A DNA stretch of 64,000 bases from Mucilaginibacter sp. KACC 22773 (GTDB lineage: Bacteria; Bacteroidota; Bacteroidia; Sphingobacteriales; Sphingobacteriaceae), in contig NZ_CP117883.1 in NCBI RefSeq assembly GCF_028736215.1, positions 3,348,001 through 3,412,000 on the forward strand. Reading direction: 5' to 3'. This document shows positions 35,691-45,744 of this stretch, piece by piece (within the stretch, counting starts at the first letter, position 1; every line of letters starts with the position of its first letter). The translations under genes and the position numbers were made by a program. Below the pieces are notes generated by a model. The model was not told the origin of the DNA. It saw only the letters and a program-made list of their open reading frames with translations, and did not search any database.

Positions 35691-36101
35691 ATGGATAAAC
35701 AGGAAGATAAACGCATCCGCTGGAAGAACCTGCGGTTTAAACCGGAAGAGTACCAATTGCTCGAAACACGGTTCAAAAAGACGCGCTTCCGCAAGTTAAG
35801 CGAATATATGCGCAGCGTGCTTTTGGAAAAACCCGTCACCGTCAATTACCGGGACAAAGCGATGGATGAGGTGCTGGAAGAACTCGTCCTGCTGCGGCGC
35901 GAACTGAATGCGATCGGTAATAACCTGAACCAGGCTGTTTACCAGATCAATGCGGCGCACGGCAATGCGGACGGACGGCTATGGGCCGGCCTGCTCCATA
36001 CCATTCATAGCCAGGTCGAGCCGGCCATCAATCAGATCAAAGAAAGAATGAACCAATACGCGGATCTATGGTCGCAAAAATTAAAAGCGGTAAAAGCCTG
36101 A
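35691..36101 (+). CDS. mobC: MobC-like relaxosome accessory protein
   Basis: The ATG at 35691, preceded by an AGGAAAC, gives 136 residues; a longer frame upstream runs through the candidate oriT and is unlikely. The protein begins with an RHH-like region (RWKNLRFKPEEYQLLETRFKKTRFRKLSEYMRSVLLEKPV), then the MobC signature LRRELNAIGNNLNQAVYQINAAHG (about 66-89). MobC proteins bind oriT and help the relaxase open it. The relaxase start overlaps this gene by 34 nt. Confidence 0.9.
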   Translation: MDKQEDKRIRWKNLRFKPEEYQLLETRFKKTRFRKLSEYMRSVLLEKPVTVNYRDKAMDEVLEELVLLRRELNAIGNNLNQAVYQINAAHGNADGRLWAGLLHTIHSQVEPAINQIKERMNQYADLWSQKLKAVKA

Positions 36102-37279
36102 TGGGTGCGCTGAACTATAACGAGAACAAAGTAAAACAGCATAAAGCCGAACTGATCGATGCGGCGGGCTATATCAAAGACCCGGCCGACCTCAGCTTCT
36201 ATGATAAACTCCTGCGGCTGACCGATCTCGCTGAAAGAAATGAACGTACTAAAACCAACACCGTACATATCTCGCTGAACTTCGCTAATGGTGAAGCGCT
36301 GCCCGCGGGAAAGCTGCAGGCGATTGCCAGAGATTATATGCAGGGGATCGGCTTTGAAAACCAGCCCTATTTGGTTTACCGGCACATGGATGCCGGGCAC
36401 CCGCATTGTCATATCGTGACCACCAATATCAAAAGCGACGGCCACCGCATCAGCCTGCATTACCTGGGACAGAACGAATCGGAAAAAACGCGCAGGGCCA
36501 TCGAGGTCAAATATGAGCTGATCCGGGCCGAAGAGCAGGCCAAACCAAAGCCTGATCTGAAAGCTGATGTTTCAGCTGCCGAATATGGCAAAACTGAAAC
36601 CAAACGTACGATCACCAATATCCTGGCTTACGTCTTAAGGGCTTATAAGTTCACCAGTGTTCCCGAACTCAATGCCGTTCTCGGGCAATATAACATCCAG
36701 GCAGGTCGGGGCAGCAAAGATTCCCGCATGTATGCGCATGCAGGATTAGTTTATTGGATACTGGATAAACAGGGCAACAAAATCGGTGTGCCGGTCAAAG
36801 CCAGCACGATCTATGGTAAACCGACGCTGAAAACACTGGAGGAAAAATTCAGGCTCAACGCGCAACTGCGCAAGCCCTTTAAAGACGACCTCATCAAGAT
36901 ACTGGCAACGACATTAACTAAACCGCTGATTCAGCGTGATTTTCAAAAAGCGTTGCGGGAACAAGGTGTTCAGTGTATACTTCGTAAAAATGAGGAAGGG
37001 CGTATCTACGGCGTAACTTTTATCGACCAGAAAAACAAGGCGGTATTCAACGGCAGCGATTTAGGTAAGGCGTATAGTGCCAATCAACTCAGCGCACTAT
37101 TATTACCCGATTCCGTTAAACCTAAATTCCCATATCAACATGAAGCTCAGCAGAGCAATGAGTCCAGCCAGACATCCGCAGGCGACGAACTGATCGATGT
37201 GTTGTTTGCCGCTGAGCGCGAAGACCTGGCGGCGCTAAATAAATTCAAACGCAAAAAACGTAAAGGACTTAATCTCTAA
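36068..37279 (+). CDS. Relaxase/mobilisation nuclease (MOBP-type)
   Basis: The 403-residue protein has an N-terminal relaxase domain with candidate nucleophile Tyr17 (GALNYNENK). The histidine metal site HPHCHIVTTNIKSDG is near 108-122, preceded by NTVHISLNFANGE. It would nick oriT, stay covalently bound to the 5' end and lead the strand into the recipient. The C-terminal part after about 260 is basic and not recognised. It overlaps mobC and is followed 4 nt later by the coupling protein gene. Confidence 0.92.
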   Translation: MVAKIKSGKSLMGALNYNENKVKQHKAELIDAAGYIKDPADLSFYDKLLRLTDLAERNERTKTNTVHISLNFANGEALPAGKLQAIARDYMQGIGFENQPYLVYRHMDAGHPHCHIVTTNIKSDGHRISLHYLGQNESEKTRRAIEVKYELIRAEEQAKPKPDLKADVSAAEYGKTETKRTITNILAYVLRAYKFTSVPELNAVLGQYNIQAGRGSKDSRMYAHAGLVYWILDKQGNKIGVPVKASTIYGKPTLKTLEEKFRLNAQLRKPFKDDLIKILATTLTKPLIQRDFQKALREQGVQCILRKNEEGRIYGVTFIDQKNKAVFNGSDLGKAYSANQLSALLLPDSVKPKFPYQHEAQQSNESSQTSAGDELIDVLFAAEREDLAALNKFKRKKRKGLNL

Positions 37280-37283
37280 AACT

Positions 37284-39185
37284 ATGCAAACCGGAGAAAA
37301 CGAACAGGCATTGCGCAAGATCATTGATTTTACCAGGCTACTAAGCATCGCCATACTGATCATTCATTTTTACCTATCCTGTTATTCAGCATTTCAGGAA
37401 CTGAAATTAACGCATAAGGTCGTCGACCATATCCTGGTGCCGCTATCCAAAATGGCCGTATTCAAAACAGCATTTATTGCCAAAGCTAGCGCGTTGTTAT
37501 TGCTCATAGTATCGCTGGTCGGCAGCAAAGGCAAGCGTGATGAAAAAATCAGGCCCAAAACTATTGTTACCTATTGCCTGACCGGCTTGCTTATTTATTT
37601 TTTCAGCAGCTATCTACTCCGCTGGCCATGGCTTTATATCGGAGCCACCGCATTTGGTTACCTCTTATTTATGACGGGCGGCGGGTTATTGTTCCGGATG
37701 CTAAAAGTCAAATTGGGCGGGGATATTTTCAATAAGGAGAACGAAACGTTCCCACAGGAAGAAAGGCTGCTCGAAAACGAGTACTCCATCAATCTGCCGG
37801 CCAAATACAAATTGAAAAGCAAAGAGCGGGACAGTTGGATCAATATCATTAACCCGTTCAGGGGTACATTGGTCGGCGGCAGCCCTGGTGCCGGTAAATC
37901 CTATTTCGTGATCCGGCACCTCATCACCCAGCATATCAAAAAGGGCTTTAGTATGCTGATCTATGACTTTAAGTATGATGATTTGTCCCGCATCGCTTAT
38001 AACGCGTTACGCCAACACGGTGGCCGCTCATTTTATGTGATTAACTTTGAAAATATCATGCACCGCAGCAATCCCCTGGAACCGGATACCATGCTGGATA
38101 TTACGGATGCCATAGAGTCCAGCCGGACGGTCATGCTGGGTTTGAACCGGGAATGGATCAAGAAGCAGGGTGACTTTTTTGTCGAATCACCGATCAATTT
38201 CGTTACGGCGCTGATGTGGTTCCTTAAAAAATACCAGGGCGGTAAATATTGCACTTTACCGCACGTCATTGAGTTATCCTTAGTAGAATACAAACACTTG
38301 TTCGGAGTGCTACAGAGCCAACCCGAAATAGAAGTATTGATCAATCCCTTTATCTCGGCCTGGAAGAATGAAGCTTACGAGCAGTTGGAGGGACAGATCG
38401 CCAGCGCCAAGATCAGTTTGGCCCGGCTATCATCACCGCAATTGTATTATGTGCTTAGCGGTAATGATTTTTCGTTGGACATTAATAATCCGGACGACCC
38501 GAAGATCGTTTGTCTGGCGAACAACCCGCAGAAATCGCAGGTCTATGGCGCGGTATTGTCGCTGTACATTAACCGAATCAATAAACTCGTGAATAGAAAA
38601 AATCAGCAGAAATGCAGCCTGATCTTCGATGAGTTCCCGACCATCTATTTCAACGGTATCGATAACCTGATCGCGACTGCAAGGTCAAATAAAGTGGCGG
38701 TGACTTTGGCGGTACAAGATTATAGCCAGCTCAAAAAAGACTACGGCCGCGAACAAGCAGAGGTCATCATGAATATTGTCGGCAATATTGTTTGCGGCCA
38801 AGTCACCGGTGATACCGCCAAACAACTTTCGGAAAGATTTGGCAAGATCAACCAGGTTAAAGAAAGTATCTCCATTAATGCCACAGACACTTCGGTGAGC
38901 CGGTCGACGCAATTAGATTATGCCATCCCCGCTTCCAAAATAGCAGGTTTATCGTCGGGTGAATTTGTCGGCATGGTCGCTGATGACCCCACCAACAAGA
39001 TCGACCTCAAAGCCTTTCATTGTCAGATCCAAAATGACCACGAAGCCATTTCGCTGGAGGAACGCACCTACCGGGCCATCCCTGACGCCAGAAAGATTTC
39101 CAATACCGAGATCCAAATGAATTATCAACGGATCAAAGGAGATATTAAAGAACTGGTCGAGCAACTCGCCAATATGCATAGCTAA
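37284..39185 (+). CDS. Type IV coupling protein (VirD4/TraG-family ATPase)
   Basis: The 633-residue inner-membrane ATPase has N-terminal transmembrane helices (about 15-35, 60-78, 92-112, 116-137), Walker A in VGGSPGAGKSYFV (about 194-206) and Walker B in CSLIFDEFPTIYF (about 444-456). A conserved VAVTLAVQDYSQLKKDYG follows. It brings the relaxase-DNA complex to the mating channel encoded on the opposite strand beyond 56 kb. Bacteroides literature also calls this protein MobC, so naming needs care. It ends 4 nt into the convergent HTH gene. Confidence 0.93.
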   Translation: MQTGENEQALRKIIDFTRLLSIAILIIHFYLSCYSAFQELKLTHKVVDHILVPLSKMAVFKTAFIAKASALLLLIVSLVGSKGKRDEKIRPKTIVTYCLTGLLIYFFSSYLLRWPWLYIGATAFGYLLFMTGGGLLFRMLKVKLGGDIFNKENETFPQEERLLENEYSINLPAKYKLKSKERDSWINIINPFRGTLVGGSPGAGKSYFVIRHLITQHIKKGFSMLIYDFKYDDLSRIAYNALRQHGGRSFYVINFENIMHRSNPLEPDTMLDITDAIESSRTVMLGLNREWIKKQGDFFVESPINFVTALMWFLKKYQGGKYCTLPHVIELSLVEYKHLFGVLQSQPEIEVLINPFISAWKNEAYEQLEGQIASAKISLARLSSPQLYYVLSGNDFSLDINNPDDPKIVCLANNPQKSQVYGAVLSLYINRINKLVNRKNQQKCSLIFDEFPTIYFNGIDNLIATARSNKVAVTLAVQDYSQLKKDYGREQAEVIMNIVGNIVCGQVTGDTAKQLSERFGKINQVKESISINATDTSVSRSTQLDYAIPASKIAGLSSGEFVGMVADDPTNKIDLKAFHCQIQNDHEAISLEERTYRAIPDARKISNTEIQMNYQRIKGDIKELVEQLANMHS

Positions 39186-39466
39186 GGCTGCTCAGTTACC
39201 AGGTCACCAATGCTGATGTGGAACAGCCCGCAGATCTCGGTCAATGTTTCCAGGGTCAGGTCGCGGGTATCGGACAACCAGGCCAGCAGTTCGTTCATTT
39301 CCACCCGTATACGGTCGCCGAATTGCAAACGGTTCAAGCCGGTTTCAGCAAACAAATGATCTATACGGGCACCTAAAACCAACCGATGTTCACGGTGAAG
39401 CAGATCAGCAGCGCATACTTTGTCTAAAAGACGACCTAATAAGGTCAAACCATTTGCTGTTTTCAT
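39182..39466 (-). CDS. Small XRE-like helix-turn-helix protein
   Basis: The 94-residue protein has the helical pattern LGARIDHLFAETGLNRLQFGDRIRVEMNELLAWLSDTRDLTLETLTEICGLFHIS (about 28-82), a variant HTH_3 fold. It overlaps the coupling-protein stop by 4 nt, tail to tail. It is the last gene of a three-gene reverse operon that opposes the mobilisation module, and may regulate either. Confidence 0.75.
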   Translation of the reverse strand: MKTANGLTLLGRLLDKVCAADLLHREHRLVLGARIDHLFAETGLNRLQFGDRIRVEMNELLAWLSDTRDLTLETLTEICGLFHISIGDLVTEQP

Positions 39467-39525
39467 AGCATCGTATTAAGATGAATTACCCTTCAATTGT
39501 GAATCCTGTTTACAGCCCGACGGTG

Positions 39526-39762
39526 TCAGTCACGGAGTTTGGCCAACTTTTCAGCTACAACCTGTAACAGGCCTGTATTGACCGTAGCTGCCGGTCCTTC
39601 GGCCAGCGCCCGATAACCGCCTTCTTCATCCGGCTCAAAAGTAAAGGTCGTCTCATCAATCAATACGGCAATCCGGTGGGTATAGCCCCAACGCTCAAAG
39701 CGCGCTTTAAACTCGTGCTCCGTGCCTTGAAAAGCAACCCGTATGACAAAAGTCTCGTTCAT
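39526..39762 (-). CDS. Small protein of unknown function
   Basis: The 78-residue protein has a beta-rich pattern (ETFVIRVAFQGTEHEFKARF; YTHRIAVLIDETTFTFEPDEEGGYRAL) and a C-terminal helix. Similar short FEPDEE-containing proteins are frequent hypothetical genes in this bacterial group, as far as I recall, but no function is known to me. Its start overlaps the previous gene's stop by 4 nt (ATGA), so the two are translationally coupled. Confidence 0.7.
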   Translation of the reverse strand: MNETFVIRVAFQGTEHEFKARFERWGYTHRIAVLIDETTFTFEPDEEGGYRALAEGPAATVNTGLLQVVAEKLAKLRD

Positions 39763-40097
39763 GCCGCTAAAATAACAGTTCCGTATATTCTGGCAGCCTC
39801 CTGTGGAAATAAAGCTGGATCCTGTGGCACCTGTTTCACATACAATTCCGTTTCCAGTAAAGTGGTAAAAAAGAAATCTACCGCATTTTTTAAAGTTACG
39901 AGATCAACCTCAACTGCCTGGAAAACGTAAACTTTATCGGAGATAAATCCGCCCTTGATACGATAAAGCGTTGCCAAACAATAAGCGGTTCCTTCCGCTA
40001 TTTTTACTTCTTTCCGGTCATTCACTGATATCCGAAGATCGGAATCGGTGTCCGCAATTACCGTCCTGTTATCCGCTGTTAAAACCTGATCAGCCAT
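39759..40097 (-). CDS. Small protein of unknown function, first gene of reverse operon
   Basis: The 112-residue acidic protein (MADQVLTADNRTVIADTDSDLRISV, VYVFQAVEVDLVTLKNAVDFFFTTLLETELYVKQ) has no recognised motif and no signal or membrane segment. It is co-transcribed with, and overlaps by 4 nt, the 78-residue gene, with the HTH gene following. The cassette sits exactly between the mobilisation module and the glycan locus. Confidence 0.65.
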   Translation of the reverse strand: MADQVLTADNRTVIADTDSDLRISVNDRKEVKIAEGTAYCLATLYRIKGGFISDKVYVFQAVEVDLVTLKNAVDFFFTTLLETELYVKQVPQDPALFPQEAARIYGTVILAA

Positions 40098-40730
40098 AGT
40101 CCCTCAATTATGCTTACAAATTTATGCTAAAAATATTAGTATTTTAAAATGTATTCATCATTTTGTGGAATGTATTATGCCGGGAAATTTCACGAACAAT
40201 TACAAAGAGCCCTCTCCGATTGGGTCTGGAATAATGAAAAATTGCGGCGTAAGGTCCCCCCTCACAATTTGAAGTACTTGTTTGAATTTCCCCCCAACCG
40301 GGGATTACACATCGGGCTACTAAAAACAATATCGAAAGATTCTAAAAACCTAAAAATCAAAAAATTGCATTTTTTTTATCAAAATAGCATTTTATGCACC
40401 AATTCGCAACAAAAAAGGGGCGAATTCGGTGAGTGCCTAAATGGTAAAGGAAGTACGTCTAAAACGAAGTTTTTGTGACCGGTAAACATGTTGAAGCAAT
40501 TTACCCTGTTTTTCAATGTCGTTGGTACTATTACCATCTCTGGCCTATTTCCTAATACTCTTTTCCCAAACCGCCCAAGTTTAGTTTCCTAAAATGCGGT
40601 TAAATAACAGAACCTGCATTGCTAATAAATTGTATTTTAAACAATTAAATTTCTTTTTAGGGATTTATTAATGATATCTTTAAGATTATTTACCAGCAAT
40701 CATAAACCAATATTTACGCCGAATACCACC
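40098..40730. other. Intergenic region at the mobilisation/glycan-locus junction
   Basis: About 0.63 kb without a convincing gene. It holds AT-rich tracts, CCCC runs near 40256-40300 and an inverted repeat AATTGT-N7-ACAATT at 40628-40646 that resembles 4300-4317. An ORF at 40149-40478 has no coding character I can support. The hybrid-sensor promoter should lie near 40600-40670. Confidence 0.55.
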
Positions 40731-43700
40731 ATGAAGCTCAGGGCTTTATTTTCACTCCTGTTAATGAAGTTTACATTAAATTATGTAAACGCGCAAAATA
40801 ACCAGTTTCGGTTTTCCCATCTCGATATTAATGCAGGCCTCTCCCACAACCAGGTAAACTGTATTTATAAGGATAACAAGGGTTTTATGTGGTTTGGTAC
40901 CCTATCGGGCTTAAATAAGTATGATGGTTACAGTTTTAAAACTTTTAAGCATGTTGCCGGCGATACTACTACGTTAGATGATGATTACATTGTAAGCATA
41001 AACCCAGGGCCCGAAAATAAGCTGTGGATAGAAACCCGTACGGGCTTTAATATTTATGACCCCGCTACCGAAAAGTTCAGCAAAAACCTGAAGGATTTCA
41101 TGTACAAAATTAAGGTATACGACACCTACATTTTAGCCATAAAAAAAGACAGATTAGGCAATTTCTGGTTTTTGGAGCATCACAAAACACAGGGGCTCTT
41201 TAAGTATGACCCTGTAACAAAAGAAACTATTAACCTGCTTCATAAACAAGGTGATAACACATCTATTTATTCAAACCTGGTTACCGATCTGTCGGTTGAT
41301 TCAAAAGGAAATATATGGCTCATATCAAGCGCCGGCGTATTGGAGCGGCTGGATCCTAAGAGTTATAAGGTTAATTACCGATTGAAACTTGAGCAACTGC
41401 CGGCGGCATTAAGTACCACTTATAAAATTTTTATTGATAAGCAGGATGATATCTGGGCCTTTGTGCCCAGTTATTCAAAGGGTGTATTTTTCATTAGCCC
41501 CAAAACCAAAGTAATTAAACATATTTTAAAAGCGACGGGCAGTATAAATACCGATGTCATATCTGATGTTATCCAGGACGATAAAAACAGGATTTGGATT
41601 GCCACAGATCATGGGGGGATTAACATACTTAACAAACAGGATTTTACAACGCAATACCTGCTTAATCGGGAAGATGATGATAAAACGGTAGGTCAAAACA
41701 GCATCACCTGTGTTTATGTGGATGATATAGGCATTATCTGGTGCGGCAGTTATAAGCGGGGGATAAGTTATTATCACCAAAACATTATAAAATTTGCCAG
41801 CTACACGCATCACCTGTCGGATAAAAGCAGCCTGCCATTTAGCGACGTAAATAGTTTTGCTGAAGATAAACTGGGCAATATATGGATAGGCACCAACGGC
41901 GGAGGGCTGATTTACTGGGACAGGAAGACAGGTAGCTTTAAACAATACCTGCACAACGCTGCCGATAAAAACAGCCTTACCAATAATGTTGTAGTAAAGC
42001 TATTTATTGATCACGAACAAAAGCTGTGGATAGGCACGTACTATGGCGGCCTTGATTGCTTTGATGGCAAGGTATTTAAGCATTACAGGCATAGCGATGC
42101 CAACGCAAACAGCATATCTGAAGACAGGGTTTGCGCCATAACTGAGGATAGCGACCATAACTTGTTGGTGGGTACCTTATCGGCTGGTTTAAATGTGCTT
42201 GATAAAAACAGGAATGTGGTTGCCGCATACCGGTTTGACGGAGACATGAACAAAAGTTCCATCCACTCCAATTACATCAGTTCGGTTATTGAAGACAGGC
42301 GTAAAAATTTATGGATTGTTACGGCCTACGGCTTAGATCTTTTAGTAAAAAAAGATCACCAGTTTTTGCATTACTTACATGACGAAAAGGACCCCAACAG
42401 CCTCATTAACAACAACACCAATAATATACTGGAAGACAAAGATGGCCTGATTTGGATAAGCACCCGCGAAGGCATCAGCATATTTGATTATAAAACCGGA
42501 AAATTCACCAATATTAATAAGCTTGATGGCTTGCCCGATAATACAGTGATTGATATGCAGGAGTTTAGCCGTAATAATATATGGGTAAGTACTCCTAATG
42601 GTTTATCAAGCATTTTTATCGATCGTTCGGCAGGCAAGCTCAAGTTTCGTTTTGTTAACTATAACGAAACAGAAGGGCTACAAGGGCGGGAGTTTACCGA
42701 AAACTCATCGTACAAAACCAAGACAAGGGAGCTGCTGTTTGGAGGCGGCAATGGGTTTAATATTTTCAAAACTTCAAATATCCTAAATAACACCAATCCG
42801 CCAAATTTGGTCTTTACCGATTTGCAAATCTTTAACCAGTCGGTAAAGGTTGGTGATAAGGTGAACGGTTCGGTAATATTAACGCAGTCTATCGTGGATT
42901 TAAAAGACCTTAAGCTAAAATATAATGACAACGTTTTTGCTATAGAATTTGCGGCTCTTAATTATTTTAACCCCAATAAAATAAATTACCAATACCGAAT
43001 GGATGGATTTGATAAGCGGTGGATAAACGCCGATAACAAGGTTCGCAAAGCCACTTATACCAACCTGGACCCGGGCGACTATGTGTTCAGAGTTCGCGCT
43101 GGCAACAACGAAAGCTGGAACGGGAAGGAACTTACGTTAAATATCAATATATCGCCGCCATTTTGGAAAACCACCTGGGCTTACATCTTATATACATTAT
43201 TGGCGGTAGGCTCATTGTTATATCTAAGAAGAAGAGGCATCCAAAAAATACGTACGCAATTTTCTATCGAGAAGGAGCGGGAAGAGGCGCAGCGGATGCA
43301 CGAGCTGGATTTAATGAAGATTAAATTTTTCACCAACGTAAGCCATGAGTTCCGCACGCCCCTATCGCTTATTATGGCCCCGGTGGACAAGATCCTGAAA
43401 CAAATTGCCGAACCTGAAGTGCAACGGCAGCTGATGCTGGTAAACCGTAATGCCAAACGCCTGCTAAACCTGGTAAATCAATTGCTTGATTTCAGGAAGA
43501 TGGAGTACCAGGAATTAAAACTGCATAAGATGAACGGCGACATTATTGGCTTTATAAAAGACCTTTCGCTTGCATTTACCGATGTGGCCGATCAAAAAAG
43601 TATCCGTTTTATTTTCGATTCAGAAATAGATACCTACTACACAAGCTTTGACCATGATAAAATAGAGCGGATCATGTTCAATTTGCTCTCAAATGCCTAT

Positions 43701-44885
43701 AAGTTTACCCATGAGGGAGGGCAGGTAAGCGTTTTAATTAACCTGATTGATAAAAAGGATACTGGTGAGCATTTGTTAGAAATAAGGGTTATTGACACAG
43801 GTATCGGCATTGCTGCCGATAAGCTGAACCGGATCTTCGATCCCTTTTTTCAGAACGACCTACCCGGATCAATGCTTAACCAGGGCAGCGGCATAGGCCT
43901 ATCTATAACCAAAGAATTTGTTAAGCTGCACGAGGGGGAGATATATGTTGAGAGCGAATTTAACCAAGGCAGTTGCTTTACGGTATTATTGCCGCTGGTG
44001 CAATTGGATATCAGTGTTTTAACAGATACGATGATGCCGTTTGAACATTCCACTGAACTTTCTCCGTTATATAGTTTGCCCAAAATCGACTCCCTAAAAG
44101 ACAACAGGGATAGCAAAAGGCCAACAGTGTTATTGGTTGAAGACAATGACGATTTCAGGTTTTACATTAAAGACAATTTAAAGTCGGCATTCAACGTGAT
44201 TGAGGCCGAAAACGGAAAAAAGGGCTGGCAAAAGGCCCTGGCGCAACACCCTAACCTGATTGTAAGCGATATCAGCATGCCCGAGATGAACGGTATCGAC
44301 CTTTGTTTAAAAATAAAAAATGATAAACGAACCTCGCACATCCCGGTAATACTATTAACGGCCTTAACAGGCGAAGACCAGCAATTAAAGGGATTAGAAA
44401 CCGGTGCAACAGATTACCTTACCAAGCCTTTTAACTTCGAGATACTACAATCAAAAATCAGGAATATACTGAGCCAGCAGGAAAGCATGCGTAAAACCTA
44501 TACCAAACAGGTAGAGGTAAGCCCTACTGAAATGCATATCGATTCGCCGGACGAGCAGTTTATGAAAAAGGTACTAATTTTGATTGATAGTAATATCTCC
44601 AACCCCAATTTCTCGGTCGAGGAATTGAGCAACGAAGTTTTTGTAAGCAGATATACCCTATACAAGAAAATCCTGGCCATGACGGGCAAAACCCCCAACG
44701 AGTTGGTTCGGTCGATGAGGTTGAAACGCGCCGCCCAGCTATTGGAAACCGGCCATTTAACCATCTCGCAGATTTGCCATAAAGTAGGCTTCAAAAGCCA
44801 GAAATATTTTGTAAAGATGTTTAAAGCCGAGTACAATACCATCCCTTCAAAGTACGCTGAGGCTGCTGAAGAGATAGAATCTTAG
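40731..44885 (+). CDS. Hybrid two-component system protein (HTCS) of a polysaccharide utilisation locus
   Basis: The ATG at 40731 gives 1384 residues starting with a signal peptide (ending NYVNAQ); an ATG at 40671 would bury it. The order is: a periplasmic double beta-propeller of reg_prop repeats (for example GFMWFGTLSGLNKYDG, NIWIGTNGGGLIYWD), a Y_Y_Y domain near 730-810, one transmembrane helix near 825, HisKA with HEFRTPLSLI (His about 871), HATPase, a receiver with phospho-acceptor Asp about 1179 (IVSDISMPEMNG), and an AraC HTH (about 1275-1375). It senses glycan breakdown products and activates the adjacent SusC/D operon. Confidence 0.95.
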   Translation: MKLRALFSLLLMKFTLNYVNAQNNQFRFSHLDINAGLSHNQVNCIYKDNKGFMWFGTLSGLNKYDGYSFKTFKHVAGDTTTLDDDYIVSINPGPENKLWIETRTGFNIYDPATEKFSKNLKDFMYKIKVYDTYILAIKKDRLGNFWFLEHHKTQGLFKYDPVTKETINLLHKQGDNTSIYSNLVTDLSVDSKGNIWLISSAGVLERLDPKSYKVNYRLKLEQLPAALSTTYKIFIDKQDDIWAFVPSYSKGVFFISPKTKVIKHILKATGSINTDVISDVIQDDKNRIWIATDHGGINILNKQDFTTQYLLNREDDDKTVGQNSITCVYVDDIGIIWCGSYKRGISYYHQNIIKFASYTHHLSDKSSLPFSDVNSFAEDKLGNIWIGTNGGGLIYWDRKTGSFKQYLHNAADKNSLTNNVVVKLFIDHEQKLWIGTYYGGLDCFDGKVFKHYRHSDANANSISEDRVCAITEDSDHNLLVGTLSAGLNVLDKNRNVVAAYRFDGDMNKSSIHSNYISSVIEDRRKNLWIVTAYGLDLLVKKDHQFLHYLHDEKDPNSLINNNTNNILEDKDGLIWISTREGISIFDYKTGKFTNINKLDGLPDNTVIDMQEFSRNNIWVSTPNGLSSIFIDRSAGKLKFRFVNYNETEGLQGREFTENSSYKTKTRELLFGGGNGFNIFKTSNILNNTNPPNLVFTDLQIFNQSVKVGDKVNGSVILTQSIVDLKDLKLKYNDNVFAIEFAALNYFNPNKINYQYRMDGFDKRWINADNKVRKATYTNLDPGDYVFRVRAGNNESWNGKELTLNINISPPFWKTTWAYILYTLLAVGSLLYLRRRGIQKIRTQFSIEKEREEAQRMHELDLMKIKFFTNVSHEFRTPLSLIMAPVDKILKQIAEPEVQRQLMLVNRNAKRLLNLVNQLLDFRKMEYQELKLHKMNGDIIGFIKDLSLAFTDVADQKSIRFIFDSEIDTYYTSFDHDKIERIMFNLLSNAYKFTHEGGQVSVLINLIDKKDTGEHLLEIRVIDTGIGIAADKLNRIFDPFFQNDLPGSMLNQGSGIGLSITKEFVKLHEGEIYVESEFNQGSCFTVLLPLVQLDISVLTDTMMPFEHSTELSPLYSLPKIDSLKDNRDSKRPTVLLVEDNDDFRFYIKDNLKSAFNVIEAENGKKGWQKALAQHPNLIVSDISMPEMNGIDLCLKIKNDKRTSHIPVILLTALTGEDQQLKGLETGATDYLTKPFNFEILQSKIRNILSQQESMRKTYTKQVEVSPTEMHIDSPDEQFMKKVLILIDSNISNPNFSVEELSNEVFVSRYTLYKKILAMTGKTPNELVRSMRLKRAAQLLETGHLTISQICHKVGFKSQKYFVKMFKAEYNTIPSKYAEAAEEIES

Positions 44886-45002
44886 CGTGGTGTAAGCCTT
44901 ATAATGACATGTTTTTAATATGTCGAGGATCCATCAGGATGATCCTGAAAAAAATGGGGATGACGAGCAACGAAATATAGTTAAACCAATGTCCAAAACT
45001 AC

Positions 45003-45075
45003 CGTCATTGCGAGGCACGAAGCAATCCCAAACTATGTGGGACTTAGCATGTCGGGGATTGCTCCGTGCAATGCC
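45003..45075. repeat. Interspersed palindromic (REP-like) element
   Basis: The sequence cgtcattgcgaggcacgaag with its following caatccc (45003-45029) and a partial inverted counterpart gggattgctccgtgcaatgcc (45055-45075) form an imperfect hairpin. I recall this cattgcgaggcacgaagcaa motif as a frequent intergenic element in bacterial genomes, including this group. The surrounding 44886-45744 (859 nt) has no gene. It separates the hybrid sensor from the susC-like gene and contains AT-rich promoter-type sequence toward its right end. Confidence 0.6.
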
Positions 45076-45744
45076 ATGGTTGTTGTGAGGCTCTAAAATT
45101 AACATCTCATCCCAATTTCTTCCGGTTTAACTGATCGTGCCTCGTAATAACCCTCTTTTTTAATTATCGCCCCTAAGTGAGTTCAAACAATCAAATCATA
45201 AACCTTTTCAAAGGCGATACCGCGTGTCAAAATGTAACACTTTTTTTACGCATCAGCAACAAAGCGTCATCCCGAAAGCCCCGTAAAATAGCCTGTTGAC
45301 CTCGTTAAAGTGATACTATTTTTTCAGTTCAAAATGTAATGCTAAATCGTTTATGGGGATACATTTGTAACTTCTGCACGTCAATTTTCAATAAATATCT
45401 TTAGTTTAATCAATTAAATAATTGATAATCAATATCATATACAAGGTTGACATTTGTACCCCTATTTATCCACAACCGGGTTTGGTTTCGCATATAATTT
45501 TACCCTCATTATAAACATGTATTAATGCCCGGCAATAATATTGCCCAGTTTAGTATAAACCTGATAAGCGTATATAACCAATTTTATTAAAGCAATTGTT
45601 TGTCATTTATTGATGGGAACAACAGGCGCATAAACATTGATGATTTTCATTAATAACTCTGCACGTGTTAAAAAAAGATGATGGCAATCATAGTAACAGA
45701 ACCAATAAATCAAATAAAAACCAAATAAACTAAGTAAATCAATT

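Noticed and set aside
40149..40478. 109-codon ORF between the reverse cassette and the hybrid sensor
   Set aside because: No family resemblance, irregular composition, runs through AT-rich intergenic tracts; not supported as a gene.
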